A DNA stretch of 64,000 nt from DAHUXN01 sp963811805 (GCA_963811805.1 CAWESU010000001.1:3038001-3102000), one strand, 5' to 3'. Positions 9,931 to 19,288 are shown, counted from the first letter of the stretch. A program made the numbers and translations. The notes: a model not told the origin generated them from the sequence alone.

Positions 9931-10705
9931 GCGTCTCCAGTCTTTTTCAAGTACGTCTTCAGATAGCTCGTCACGTAGTTCGTTACGGGAACCACGGGAA
10001 TAAACGTCGTTGGGATGCTCTTTGTTCCCTGCTTTTGATTTTCGAGCGAGGGAGCGTACATCGAAGACGTACTGAATGCAACGATTGTCGCGATGCGGCG
10101 GAGAAAAAAAGAAATCGCGCGTAAAATGCTGTGCGGGCGTGGGAAACGCGTCCGAAAATGGACAAAGATTCTTGGCAGTGGCGCGGGTTGGAGCGTCGGG
10201 CATTGCGTCAAAACGTGATGATGAAAAAAGCCGCATTTCAGTCCCGATTAGAAATTGTCATCTCCTTCATTTTCAGCCACTTAAAGATTTGGGATCAGTG
10301 CTAATTGTCCGATTAGAATTTGGGAGAGGGTGGGAGGGGGTTATGCGGCTGTGTTTGCTAGGAGTTAGATGGCGCGCCGCCCGGGAAAATAGCGACTTTT
10401 GGCGAAGGAAAAGCGATGGACTTTGCATTGGCCGTAGTCTTCGGTGAAGATCCTCCCGTAAAAACAAAAAGCCGCGTCTCCGCGGCGATGGCCCTCTTGC
10501 GCGAATTGCGTGGCTGCTTTGCAGCCGACGATAGATATATACCAGATAGTATCGAGAAAGTCAAGGAAAAAAAGGCGGAATTGACGGCTAACAAGGCTAC
10601 CGGTGTATTTTCCTGCGACTTAGAAGAGGGCGCAACGCGGGTCGGGCGTTTGGCGGTGGCGCCCGTCGAGCAGCAGCAGGGCACGCCAAACGGCGCGGCA
10701 AAAGA
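9931..10705. other. Intergenic stretch without a supported gene
   Basis: Both strands hold reading frames, but none has a recognisable domain, a clear ribosome site or plausible composition. The stretch contains two copies of a GATTAGAA-type motif (10248-10316) resembling the palindromes at 45337-45436, and a terminator-like hairpin at 10459-10486. Confidence 0.5.
10459..10486 (-). terminator. Intrinsic terminator downstream of the 10.7-12.3 kb gene pair
   Basis: On the minus strand the stem GCCGCG / CGCGGC with a GAGA loop (10471-10486) is followed by CTTTTTGTTTTTAC-type U-rich sequence (10459-10470). It is correctly placed and oriented to end transcription of the minus-strand genes at 10706-12306. 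Confidence 0.6.
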
Positions 10706-11666
10706 TCACTCATTGTCATATTCGCTCTCTCTTGCAAGGTCGGCCAGATACCGTTCTACGTGCTCAGAGGGGTCGAAGTCCTCGGCATCGATCAACCCGT
10801 AGTAATCCTCCGGCGAATAATGGGTCGTTCGAGTATATTGGCCACCGAGTTGTACCGCATCTAGCTCTGCATAGCCATTGAGGGCTAGTCCGCATGCTGA
10901 GCACTGGAATGACGTCGGTGAAACTGGCTGCTGAACCTTGATCTCGTTGTCTCCGTGAAAGACCACTCCTTCGCCATATGTTTCGCCCTGAACTGTGGCG
11001 GCCGAACCACAGGACGGACATTTTACTCGGTGGCGTCTTTCGTGGGCGAGTTGTGCTGCTTGTTTCTCTGCGGCCTCGGCTGCGGCCAGTCGTTCGGGTT
11101 CAGGCATCTCGTGAAACGCTTTTCGATGGTGCGCAATGGACTCTTCGACAAGCTTTCTAACTTCGGACTTAGTTTCATCTAGAATTCGGGTTGCAACGTC
11201 TGCCTCCTCTTTGCCGAAAAGGCGGTCCAAACTGTCGCCCATCGCCGTGACTAGTGAGTAGCAAGCTCGATACAACCCCGTCAGCCATGTACTTTGAGGG
11301 GTATTCGTCAAATGCTGCGCTGCCTGAATGCAACTCGTCGTTCCGCCGGTTGATCAGCGCGATGGCAGCCTTAAGATCTTCATCGGAAAACACTGGGAAC
11401 AATTTCCGACATAGCGCGAAAACTTGAACTGCTTTGATTGATCTTCTATCTCCTGATCCCCGATTGAGGGCGTGCAGTAGATACTTATGCTCCCTGTCCG
11501 GTTCGGCGAGCAGGGTCGGACTTACTGAGGCCAAAGCTGCGCGGCCAAGAAGCTCCAGTGCCAGCGAACACCATAGACCGAAACGTGGGTCCTCACGGGA
11601 CTCACGAAAGGCGTGTTCGAAATAGAGCCGAGACTTTGCCCACAAAGGATCGTGCTCCCAAGACAT
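10706..11666 (-). pseudogene. HEPN-like/zinc-ribbon hypothetical protein, split by a frameshift
   Basis: Two adjoining frames read as one protein. The N-terminal part starts at 11666 (MSWEHDPLWAKSRLYFEHAF) and is helical, with a possible HEPN Rx4H motif in RRNDELHSG. The C-terminal part ends at 10706 and contains a CPSCG...CSACG zinc ribbon. Between 11290 and 11320 the sensible sequence passes from AAFDEYPS in one frame to STWLTGLYRACYSL in the next, so a single-base indel near the CCCC run probably broke the gene (or is a sequencing error). The start lies 4 bases after the dioxygenase stop, suggesting one operon. Function unknown; HEPN domains are often RNases in defence systems (inference). 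Confidence 0.6.
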
Positions 11667-11670
11667 TGCG

Positions 11671-12306
11671 TCACTCCACGTAAATTCTTTCGAGAATACG
11701 AGTCATCTCCATCGGTGGTGAGGGGCCGCGGCCGTGAAGTGCGTCCCAATTGGAGATGATCAGAGCGAGTTCCGGTGTCCAGCAGATGCATTCCGGGCAG
11801 GCATATACCAGTAGTCGGCCGATCCGTGCTCGGACTTCAATGGCAGACTGGTTGACGGGTCTCATGGAGTGGGGATCGTATCTCCATCCCGTTTGGCCCC
11901 GTGAGCAGAATTTCATTGAGCAGTACATCGCACTGGCAGACGTTCTTGTCATCCAGACAGAACGTTCGGCAAGACTACAGAGGTCCGGATTGTTTTGAAA
12001 GAGGTGAGCAAAGGTTAATATCGTGGTCGGGCGCCGAAGGTCTCCGCGTGCCCGGAACAGGAGATATTTGGAAGGCAGTGGCCAAAAGGCTGTATCCGTG
12101 TGCAGGGGGATGCATCCTCGTGCGTATTTGGCGCTGAAGGTGCCTTTGCGGGCTTCGCGCCCTTCGATCGGCGCCAACTCTTTGACCAGTTCGCCCGTGG
12201 GACTTGGAATGGGGCGGCCCAACGTGCGAGCCAGATCCAATAGCTCTGACGTGCTACGGACACCTTGCAAGCAGATCCAGCCGCGAGTTTTGAGTTCGTC
12301 TTTCAC
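11671..12306 (-). CDS. TauD/clavaminate-synthase-like Fe(II)/2-oxoglutarate dioxygenase
   Basis: About 211 residues from a GTG start at 12306 (KDELKTRGWICLQGVRS). The iron-binding HxD is in PLHTDTAFW and the distal histidine and 2-oxoglutarate arginine are in ALHGRG...MTRILER near the C-terminus. SPTGELVKELAP precedes the catalytic core. It would couple 2-oxoglutarate decarboxylation to oxidation of an unknown substrate. The open frame continues upstream into a duplicated fragment of the multicopper oxidase gene, so the true start is uncertain. Its partner downstream is the frameshifted HEPN-like gene. Confidence 0.65.
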   Translation of the reverse strand: MKDELKTRGWICLQGVRSTSELLDLARTLGRPIPSPTGELVKELAPIEGREARKGTFSAKYARGCIPLHTDTAFWPLPSKYLLFRARGDLRRPTTILTFAHLFQNNPDLCSLAERSVWMTRTSASAMYCSMKFCSRGQTGWRYDPHSMRPVNQSAIEVRARIGRLLVYACPECICWTPELALIISNWDALHGRGPSPPMEMTRILERIYVE

Positions 12307-12369
12307 GATTCCGCTACCAACGAAGAGGATAACATTGGCTGCGCTCCGATGGTTCTCCTTCTCGCGTGG

Positions 12370-12488
12370 GTCAGGAGCAGCGGAGAGCATCATGAAGCCG
12401 AAGTCCATGTGACTTTGCATGTGGCAATAAAAGAGGGTGGCGCGGGGATTGTTGGCGATGAAGTCGACTTCGGCGGTGGTGTTGGCGG
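12370..12488 (-). pseudogene. Duplicated 3' end of the multicopper oxidase gene
   Basis: This 119-base segment is an imperfect direct copy of 12834-12953, the last codons and stop region of the multicopper oxidase. It still reads NTTAEVDF, TLFYCHMQSHMDFGFMML. One base is missing relative to the parent (CTCTCC versus CTCTTCC), which removes the stop from the frame and opens it into the dioxygenase. Confidence 0.8.
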
Positions 12489-12553
12489 TCGGAGAAGGAC
12501 ACATCGCGCGCAAGACGTGCGCGAAAAGGGAAAAAACTCCAAAGGCGATTTGC

Positions 12554-12689
12554 GGCACGGCTAAAGCCGTGCCCTCCTGAAGGAGCCGCAGAGCTTCCAG
12601 AAGGCGAAGCTCTGCGCTACACGGACGATACCGGCCTAAAGGCCGGCGCTACAAATGCGTTGCTTGAGGCGGGGAGGGCGAATCCCGCC
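12554..12689. repeat. Array of GC-rich palindromes (REP-like)
   Basis: Successive hairpins are GGCACGGC-TAAA-GCCGTGCC (12554-12573), GCAGAGCTTC/GAAGCTCTGC (12588-12615), CCGGCC-TAAA-GGCCGG (12631-12646) and GGCGGG/CCCGCC (12668-12689). Several are followed by GCTAC or CCTAC. The stems differ in sequence but share this layout, so they look like a family of mobile or RNA-structured intergenic palindromes. Confidence 0.65.
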
Positions 12690-12834
12690 CTACGAGAGGC
12701 ACGCAGACTCAGAGCCTGTGCCACGCGGGAATGGCCTGCCCGTATGACAGCACGAGCGCAAGGCGAGAAGCAGGTTCCTCGGCGGATGCTCGACGCATCC
12801 TCACTCGGAATGACAAATGACAAACGTAAGGCGG

Positions 12835-14256
12835 TCAGGAGCAGCGGAAGAGCATCATGAAGCCGAAGTCCATGTGACTTTGCATGTGGCAGTGGAACAG
12901 AGTGGCGCCGGGGTTGTTGGCGGTGAAGTCGACTTCGGCGGTGGTGTTGGCGGGAACCATGACGACGTCTTTGCGGAGGCCGGAGAGCGGCGTGCCATTG
13001 AGATTGGTGACTTCGAAGGTGTGGCGATGGAGATGCATTGGATGGTCGTCGGAGCTGCGATTGGTCATCTTCAGGCGATACCTTTTTCCCTGCTCGAGTT
13101 TGATCGTGTCGGTGTCCGGGTAAGACTTTCCGTTGATCATCCAGGTGTCGAAGGCGCCCTGTCCGTGGAATTTTGATTCGAAGAGCAGGGGAATGACGGC
13201 GTCGGGTTCCGGCGCGGCGGGTTGGGGCGAAGCGAAGGGGCGATAGTCCCAGAGGGTCTGCGGCGGTTCAATCCACCTGGGCTCGGGCCATTTGGGCTTG
13301 CCTTGCTGATTGGCGTACTCGACGACGATGCCCATGCCGCTCTTGCGCAGGGCGTCGCGAGTTTCGCCGAGGATCCACACGCCGGGATGATTCATGGTGG
13401 CGACGGCATCGATGCGTTCGGCGGCGCCCAGGCGGAGCGCCTGCGCGGGGCCGGGCGTGGGCACGGGATTGCCGTCCATGGCGACGACAGTCAGTTCGTG
13501 GCCGGAGAGAGCGAGCCAATGAGCCATGCTGGCGCTGGCGTTGAGGATGTGGAAGAGAACGCGCTGGCCTTCGCGGACGCGCAGAGGGTCGGCGAAGCCG
13601 AGCATACGGCCGTTGATGGTGGCGTATTGGTAGGCGGCTTCCATGGAGGAGTCGCCGCTCGAGGCCATGTAGGCGTTCCAGTCGTGGAGGGTGAGGAAAA
13701 TTTCCTGGTCGAATTTTTGGGCAATGCTCTGGGAGAGCGCGTCACGACTATCGCGTGGGTCGATATAGAAGCAGCCGAACTGGCCTGAGTAAGTGGCGCG
13801 CTTAAGGTCGTGGCCGGCGAAGATGTGGGTGTGATACCAGCGGAAGCCGGCGGGGCGCGGCGTGAAGGCGTAGCGGAATTGCGCGCCGGGGGCGATGAGC
13901 GGCGAACCCTCTTCTGGGGCGCCGTCCATGGCGGAAGGAATGGTGAGGCCGTGCCAGTGGACGATTTCGGGAATGGCGGTGCGGTTGAAGACGTCGATGA
14001 CGATGGGCTTGCCTTCCGGCCAGCGAATCAGCGGACCGGGGACGCGGCCATTGTAGGCAACGGTGTGGATGACTTTGCGGGGCGCGATTTCGAGGGCGAG
14101 AGGAGCGATTTCGAGCTGGACGTCTGGTGGAACGGAGGACGCGGGTTGGGCTTGGACCCAGGCGGGAACGGCGGAGGCGCAGGCGGCGCCGGTGAGAGCC
14201 ACGCCAGCTTGCGCGAGAAAGGCGCGGCGGGTTAGTTGGTTTGGCGCGGCGCTCAT
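12835..14256 (-). CDS. Tat-exported multicopper oxidase
   Basis: 473 residues. The N-terminus TRRAFLAQAG is a twin-arginine signal. Copper sites are all present: HWHG (about residue 100), WYHTH (about 140), HPMHLHRH (about 410) and HCHMQSHMDFGFM at the C-terminus, giving the T1 and T2/T3 ligands. The three-cupredoxin length fits laccase/CueO-like enzymes, which oxidise metals or phenolics in the periplasm with reduction of oxygen. It lies 6 bases downstream of the outer-membrane protein gene on the same strand, so the two are probably cotranscribed. Its last 120 bases are duplicated at 12370-12488. Confidence 0.92.
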   Translation of the reverse strand: MSAAPNQLTRRAFLAQAGVALTGAACASAVPAWVQAQPASSVPPDVQLEIAPLALEIAPRKVIHTVAYNGRVPGPLIRWPEGKPIVIDVFNRTAIPEIVHWHGLTIPSAMDGAPEEGSPLIAPGAQFRYAFTPRPAGFRWYHTHIFAGHDLKRATYSGQFGCFYIDPRDSRDALSQSIAQKFDQEIFLTLHDWNAYMASSGDSSMEAAYQYATINGRMLGFADPLRVREGQRVLFHILNASASMAHWLALSGHELTVVAMDGNPVPTPGPAQALRLGAAERIDAVATMNHPGVWILGETRDALRKSGMGIVVEYANQQGKPKWPEPRWIEPPQTLWDYRPFASPQPAAPEPDAVIPLLFESKFHGQGAFDTWMINGKSYPDTDTIKLEQGKRYRLKMTNRSSDDHPMHLHRHTFEVTNLNGTPLSGLRKDVVMVPANTTAEVDFTANNPGATLFHCHMQSHMDFGFMMLFRCS

Positions 14257-14262
14257 GGCGGC

Positions 14263-15165
14263 TTACTGCATGCTCTTCGAGCTTCCGGGGCGAAGATGCG
14301 ACCAATCGAAATAGCGGCCGATGACGCATTTCAGGATCAGGTGATCGGTGCCAGCAGTGGCGCCCCAGCCCGCGCCGATATTGATTTCCCACTTGGGCGA
14401 AACGAAGAGATTCACGACGGGGAAAAACTGCTGCTGCTGATTGTGCAGCGTGACGAAATCGCCCCACTGGCCGTAGTAGGAGTAATACTCCACGCCGAAA
14501 TTGTAATACTTCGAAGGCGCGTAGGTGAGCGTGGCGGCGGGGCCGAAGGTCACGCCCTGCGGGGCGACGTCGCGAAAATAGGTTTGGCGCTCCTGGGGCG
14601 TAAAATTCGCGGGCGGCGGGACGACGTGAACGTCATCGACCATGGTGGCGTTGACGGACCAATACCAGCGGCCGATGGTCTGGTCGATGATGGGCATGAT
14701 CTGCCAGGACCAGGTGGGATTGGAGTAGGCGGGCCGGGCGTAGCCGAATTCGGTGGAGAGGCTGACGCCGACGGGCCAGTGCCAGCGGGGAGGAATGCGC
14801 ACGCGCGGGCGGATGTGGTCGCCGACCCACTGCACGCCGTGGCCATTTTGCTCGGCGGTGAAAACGTAAAAGCCGAGCTCGGACCAGTCGTTGATGCCTT
14901 CGGTGAATTCGACGGTTTCGTGTTCCTGGTCTTCGGTGGGCAGCATGCCGAACTGAGTGGTGATGTTGCCGTCCACGGTGAAATTGCTGTGGAGCTCGAC
15001 GAGCAGCGTTTTGGGAGTCATGGTCTGCGAGGCGTAGACCTGGATTTCGTAGTTATCCTGAGCGCGGGCGTTGCGCGGGAAAAACAGCGAGCAGCAGACG
15101 AAGGAAAAGAGCGACGCGCGAAGAAGGCCGGAGGTAACAGCACCGAGTGGGATCCCGTTTTTCAT
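14263..15165 (-). CDS. Putative outer-membrane beta-barrel protein
   Basis: 300 residues with an N-terminal signal peptide (hydrophobic to ARAQD). Repeated aromatic, alternating strands follow (ELGFYVFTAEQ, VGVSLSTEFGYA, YYNFGVEYYSYYG, WEINIGAGWGAT), typical of a small outer-membrane barrel. No family was recognised with confidence. It is first in a two-gene unit with the multicopper oxidase, so a role in metal or phenolic handling at the envelope is possible but inferred only from context. Confidence 0.7.
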   Translation of the reverse strand: MKNGIPLGAVTSGLLRASLFSFVCCSLFFPRNARAQDNYEIQVYASQTMTPKTLLVELHSNFTVDGNITTQFGMLPTEDQEHETVEFTEGINDWSELGFYVFTAEQNGHGVQWVGDHIRPRVRIPPRWHWPVGVSLSTEFGYARPAYSNPTWSWQIMPIIDQTIGRWYWSVNATMVDDVHVVPPPANFTPQERQTYFRDVAPQGVTFGPAATLTYAPSKYYNFGVEYYSYYGQWGDFVTLHNQQQQFFPVVNLFVSPKWEINIGAGWGATAGTDHLILKCVIGRYFDWSHLRPGSSKSMQ

Positions 15166-15380
15166 TTCGCAGACGGCGCTTAGTGTACAACCGTGCGGGA
15201 CAAACGGAAAATGCGACGGCGGGCAATTCGGGCTTCAGCAATTGACACTGCACTCGTGCGGCCGGAATTCCGACTGCGACGGCTTGGAGAAAGCTGGGCA
15301 AGGGGACTAATATGTGCGCCACGTGATTGTGGGCAGACCCGGGACGAACGACTTGCGAATGGCAGAGAAAGCGAGGATTC

Positions 15381-16361
15381 ATGAGCGCAATGAGAGAAAT
15401 ACTTCGCACGAGCGCAGGGCGGAGCGGGGCGTCGCTAGCGGCCGGCATGGCCGCGTGTTTTTTGTTGGCGGGGGTGAGCGTGGCAGGCCCGGTTCCGGGA
15501 CAGCCTCGCGCACATCTGCAAGCGAAGGCGATGCAGAAGAATGGCGGCGCGTTTGAGGTGACTTCGCAGTTGGGGCGGAAGCTCTATGCGCAGCCGGATG
15601 ACGATGCGATCGTCGCGGCGCGCGAGAAGTTGGCGGCGAGCCCGAAAGACGTGAAGTTGGTGCTGGCGCTTTCGCAGGCTCAGGCGGGCAGAAGGCAGTA
15701 CCGCGAAGCGATCGCGACGTGCACGAAGGGATTGGGATTCGCTCCCGGGAACGCCGACCTTTATATCGAAAGAGGGCACCGGGAACTGGGCTTGCGCGAG
15801 TTCCGCGTCGCCGAGCGGGATCTGGCGCATGCCGCCACGCTCAACCCGAAGAAGCTCGACGCCTTCTATCATCTGGGGCTGTCGCACTACTTTCAGGGCG
15901 AGTTCGGTTCGGCAGCGGAGTCTTTTCGAAAAGCGCTGGCGCTAGCGAAAAATGACGACAGCGTCATCGACTGTACGAACTGGCTGTATGTTTCGCTGCG
16001 GCGGGCGGGCAGGGCGCACGAAGCGGCGATCATTCTGAAGAGGATCGGTCCCGAGGTGAAAAATACCGAGCCGCATTTGCTGTTCTACTTGCGGCTGGAG
16101 CGATTTTACCAGGGCGCGCTGAGCGAGAAGGAGATTTTGCCGGCGAAGCCCGCGGACCCGAACGACACGGAGGCGGAGCTGGCGTTCGATACGGTGACTT
16201 ATGGGGTGGGGAACTGGAATTTCTACAATGATCACGACGCAAAGCGCGCGACGGAGCTGTTCCGGGGAGTCGTGGGCGGCAATGCCTGGAACGCGTGGGG
16301 ATTCGTCGGCTCGGAAACGGAGCTGAGGCGCATGGCGGCACCGAGTACGCCGCAGCGCTAG
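15381..16361 (+). CDS. Exported TPR-repeat protein
   Basis: 326 residues from the ATG at 15381. It has a signal peptide (hydrophobic AGMAACFLLAGVSVAG) and then tandem tetratricopeptide repeats, visible as PKDVKLVLALSQAQAGRRQYREAI, GNADLYIERGHRELGLREFRVAE and KKLDAFYHLGLSHYFQGEFGSA, over about residues 75-210. TPR proteins serve as periplasmic protein-protein scaffolds. It is transcribed divergently from the multicopper oxidase unit and precedes the ABC operon by 158 bases; the partner is unknown. Confidence 0.8.
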   Translation: MSAMREILRTSAGRSGASLAAGMAACFLLAGVSVAGPVPGQPRAHLQAKAMQKNGGAFEVTSQLGRKLYAQPDDDAIVAAREKLAASPKDVKLVLALSQAQAGRRQYREAIATCTKGLGFAPGNADLYIERGHRELGLREFRVAERDLAHAATLNPKKLDAFYHLGLSHYFQGEFGSAAESFRKALALAKNDDSVIDCTNWLYVSLRRAGRAHEAAIILKRIGPEVKNTEPHLLFYLRLERFYQGALSEKEILPAKPADPNDTEAELAFDTVTYGVGNWNFYNDHDAKRATELFRGVVGGNAWNAWGFVGSETELRRMAAPSTPQR

Positions 16362-16519
16362 CCGCGCGCGCAATCGCCCCAGTTCCACGGTCGCCACCGG
16401 CCATTCTGGCTGGAGATTCCGATGAGGAGCGGCAACCCGCCACGGAGTTGGCGGGAGGCTGTTTCGAGAACAGAAACAGCTGGATATTGACGCGGGTGCC
16501 CGCTCTGAAAAAAAATGGA

Positions 16520-17488
16520 ATGGGCGCCATGGCGAACTCCGCGATTGAAATCCTCGGACTGACGAAGGATTACCCGTTGGGCCACTGGCGGCGGGGCAAG
16601 CGCCGCTCGCTCGACAACCTGACGCTGCAGGTGGAAGACGGCGAGGTGTTTGGCTTTCTCGGGCCGAACGGCGCCGGCAAGACAACCACGCTGAAGCTGC
16701 TGATGCGCCTGATTTTTCCTACCGCCGGAACCGCGCGCGTGCGCGGAATTTCCATCGACGATATTCGGATGCACCGCGAGATCGGCTACTTGCCGGAGCA
16801 GCCGTATTTTTACGATTACCTCACGGCGCGCGAACTGCTCGACTATGCCGCCAGACTTTCCGGCATCAGCGCGGCCGAGCGGGGGGAGCGGGTGGCGAAG
16901 AATCTCGAGCGCGTGGGGCTGTCGTCCGTGGCGAACGTCCAGTTGCGGAAATTTTCAAAGGGTATGCTGCAGCGAGTGGGCGTGGCGCAAGCGATTCTGC
17001 ACGACCCGAAAGTTGTGTTTCTGGATGAACCGATGTCGGGCCTTGACCCCATCGGGCGGCGCGAAGTGCGCGACATCATCCTGGAATTGAAACGGGAAGG
17101 GAAGACGGTGTTTTTTTCGACGCATATTTTGACCGATGCGGAAATGCTGTGCGACCGCGTGGCCATTCTGGTCGGCGGAAAACTGCACGGCGTCGGCGCG
17201 CCCGAAGAGATCGTTTCGCTGGAAGTGCAGGGGATGGAAATCCTGGCGGAAATGGGCGAAGGCAAATCTCTTCCGCCGGCGCTCGCGGCACACGCCGTTG
17301 CCATCGGGAATCGCTATCGTATTCAGGTTCCGGAGGCCGAACTTTATGCTGCGTTCGAGCGGCTGCGTGGCTGCGGGGCGCGCATCATTTCCGTGACGCC
17401 GCTGCGTCCGACGCTGGAGGATTACTTCCTGCGCGTCGTCAGCAGCCAACCGGCGGAAGCGCATGCGGTCGAGGTGATGGCGCGATGA
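16520..17488 (+). CDS. ABC transporter ATP-binding protein
   Basis: About 322 residues. Walker A is GPNGAGKTTT, the signature is RKFSKGMLQRVGVAQ (a KFSKGM variant of LSGGQ), Walker B is VVFLDEPMSGLDP and the H-loop is FFSTHIL. This is the layout of CcmA/NatA-type exporters and of gliding or ABC-2 systems. The C-terminal domain of about 80 residues after the H-loop is typical of drug or lipid-linked exporters. Its stop overlaps the start of the permease gene (ATGA). An in-frame ATG at 16529 (MANSAIEIL) is an equally good start. Confidence 0.9.
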   Translation: MGAMANSAIEILGLTKDYPLGHWRRGKRRSLDNLTLQVEDGEVFGFLGPNGAGKTTTLKLLMRLIFPTAGTARVRGISIDDIRMHREIGYLPEQPYFYDYLTARELLDYAARLSGISAAERGERVAKNLERVGLSSVANVQLRKFSKGMLQRVGVAQAILHDPKVVFLDEPMSGLDPIGRREVRDIILELKREGKTVFFSTHILTDAEMLCDRVAILVGGKLHGVGAPEEIVSLEVQGMEILAEMGEGKSLPPALAAHAVAIGNRYRIQVPEAELYAAFERLRGCGARIISVTPLRPTLEDYFLRVVSSQPAEAHAVEVMAR

Positions 17489-18264
17489 CCCGTACCGCAG
17501 GCGTGGTGGCGGTGAATACGTTCCGCGAGGCGGTGCGCGACCGCTTCCTCTACAACCTGATCTTCTTTGCACTGCTGATGATGGGGGCGGCGATTGTTGT
17601 TGGGCAAATCTCCATCGGCATCGAGCAGCTGGTGATCATCAATCTGGGGCTGACGGCCATTTCGCTGTTCGGACTGGTGATGGCGATTTTTATAGGCGTG
17701 GGGCTGGTCTACAAGGAAATGGAGCGGAGGACGCTCTACAGCGTGCTGTCGAAGCCGGTCAGCCGTCCGGCCTTTCTCGTGGGGAAATATGCGGGCTTGC
17801 TGCTGACTCTGGTCGTCAACACGCTGCTGATGACGCTGGGGCTGGCGGCAGCGCTTTTCTACGTGACGCGGCATTTCACCGGCGCGGACGTGAGCATTCT
17901 GGTGGCTGTGTATTTCATTCTTCTGGAGTTTGCGCTGGTCACCGCGCTGGCTTTGTTTTTTTCCTGCTTTTCCTCGCCGATGCTTTCAGCGGTGTTCACG
18001 CTGGGCATCTATATCGCGGGGACCTTCGCCGGCGACATTCGCGGATGGGGCGAGATCACGCGCAGTTCGTTTATGGGCGTGGTGACGCGCATCATCTATT
18101 ACGTGCTTCCGAATTTTCACAATTTCAACGCCATCGCCGCGGCCGGCCACGGCGAGCGCATTCCGGCGTCGCTCATCGCGGAAAACACGCTCTACGCGGC
18201 GGTTTATGTGGCCATCCTCCTCCTGGCGGCTTCCGCTATTTTTTCCAGCCGCAACTTGAAATGA
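17485..18264 (+). CDS. ABC-2-type membrane permease
   Basis: 259 residues with about six hydrophobic segments (LYNLIFFALLMMGAAIVVG, LGLTAISLFGLVMAIFIGV, AGLLLTLVVNTLLMTLGLA and others). VYKEMERRTLYSVLSKPVSR, between the second and third helices, is the conserved cytoplasmic coupling region of ABC-2 permeases. It overlaps both neighbours by 4 bases and would form the transmembrane channel for the upstream ATPase. The substrate cannot be told from sequence. Confidence 0.85.
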   Translation: MTRTAGVVAVNTFREAVRDRFLYNLIFFALLMMGAAIVVGQISIGIEQLVIINLGLTAISLFGLVMAIFIGVGLVYKEMERRTLYSVLSKPVSRPAFLVGKYAGLLLTLVVNTLLMTLGLAAALFYVTRHFTGADVSILVAVYFILLEFALVTALALFFSCFSSPMLSAVFTLGIYIAGTFAGDIRGWGEITRSSFMGVVTRIIYYVLPNFHNFNAIAAAGHGERIPASLIAENTLYAAVYVAILLLAASAIFSSRNLK

Positions 18265-19190
18265 GCGCGCGCAGCCGATCGGTGCGTGTGGTTTCTTCTC
18301 TCGCAGCTATCCTGGTTCTGTTCCTCCTGCTCGTGCCTCTGCAGGAACGTATCGACGCCCAAACGCGCACCGTCGCGCAGGAGAAGCAGGATCTCTTGCT
18401 GACTTCCGGACCTGTTTTGAAGAAACTGTGCCTGGGTTATGACCCGCTGGTCGCGGATATCTACTGGACGCGCGCGATTCAGTATTACGGCGGGTTGGTG
18501 GGAGAACGGCACTCCAAATTCGAGCTCTTGTGGCCGTTGCTGGACTTGACCACGACCCTCGATCCGCACCTGATTGTGGCCTACCGCTTCGGAGCTATTT
18601 TCCTCTCAGAGCCGCACCCCATGGGCGCAGGGCGTCCGGATTTGAGCGTCGAGCTGGTGAAGCGGGGAGTTCGCGAAAACCCCGATGAATGGCGCCTCGA
18701 CACGGATCTTGGATTTTTGTATTTCTGGCACATGCACGATTACGCCGACGCTTCGCAGGCCTATCTGCAAGCCAGCAAAAATCCCAACGCGCCCGAGTGG
18801 GTGAGCCTGATGGCGGCGCGCATGGCGGACCGCAGCGATTCGTTAAAGATTTCTCAAATGATTTGGTCGAGCATTTATCAGACAACCGACAACAAGCAGG
18901 TGCGCAGCCAGGCGCTCGAGCACCTGAAGGGATTGAAGGCGCTCGCAGATGAGCGTTTCCTCGACAATCTCTCCGAGCAGTTCCGCCAGAAATATGGGCG
19001 GTATCCGGGCTCGATGGAAGAATTGCGGGACAAGGGCTACATCAATGGCGTTCCCGTGGATCCGGACGGTTTTCCGTATCGCATCGGGCGGGATGGAAAA
19101 ACACAGCTGGATGCTCACAGCAGCGTCGAAACCGAGTTCGTGCCTCCCAACGAGGTCCAGGCGCCCGTCCAAGCGCCCGTCCACAAATAA
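18261..19190 (+). CDS. Membrane-anchored TPR-like protein of the ABC operon
   Basis: 309 residues. The single N-terminal hydrophobic segment (VVSSLAAILVLFLLLVPLQ) is a membrane anchor. The rest is helical with degenerate tetratricopeptide features (DPHLIVAYRFGAIFL, DEWRLDTDLGFLYFWHMHDYADA) and a C-terminal PVDPDGFPYRIGRDGK segment like that in type II pseudopilin-related proteins. It overlaps the permease stop by 4 bases, so it is the third gene of the transporter operon and probably an accessory subunit. It is the last host gene before the tRNA-Leu integration site. Confidence 0.75.
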   Translation: MSARSRSVRVVSSLAAILVLFLLLVPLQERIDAQTRTVAQEKQDLLLTSGPVLKKLCLGYDPLVADIYWTRAIQYYGGLVGERHSKFELLWPLLDLTTTLDPHLIVAYRFGAIFLSEPHPMGAGRPDLSVELVKRGVRENPDEWRLDTDLGFLYFWHMHDYADASQAYLQASKNPNAPEWVSLMAARMADRSDSLKISQMIWSSIYQTTDNKQVRSQALEHLKGLKALADERFLDNLSEQFRQKYGRYPGSMEELRDKGYINGVPVDPDGFPYRIGRDGKTQLDAHSSVETEFVPPNEVQAPVQAPVHK

Positions 19191-19248
19191 TTTGCGGGCG
19201 TTTCTATCGAGACAAAATTCGGAGTCCGGCGAACGGAAAGCCGCGTTG

Positions 19249-19277
19249 TTGCAGTAAGCGTTTCGATTGGCTAGACT
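19249..19277 (+). promoter_or_regulatory. Putative sigma-70-type promoter of the disrupted tRNA-Leu gene
   Basis: TTGCAG (19249-19254), a 17-base spacer and TAGACT (19272-19277) sit 12 bases upstream of the tRNA 5' end. After integration this promoter points into the element, antisense to the gene at 19430-19801. Confidence 0.4.
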
Positions 19278-19288
19278 TATCTGACCGC

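Noticed and set aside
10416..10802. Plus-strand frame of 128 codons
   Set aside because: It crosses the terminator-like hairpin and the end of the HEPN-like gene, has no recognisable domain and no ribosome site.
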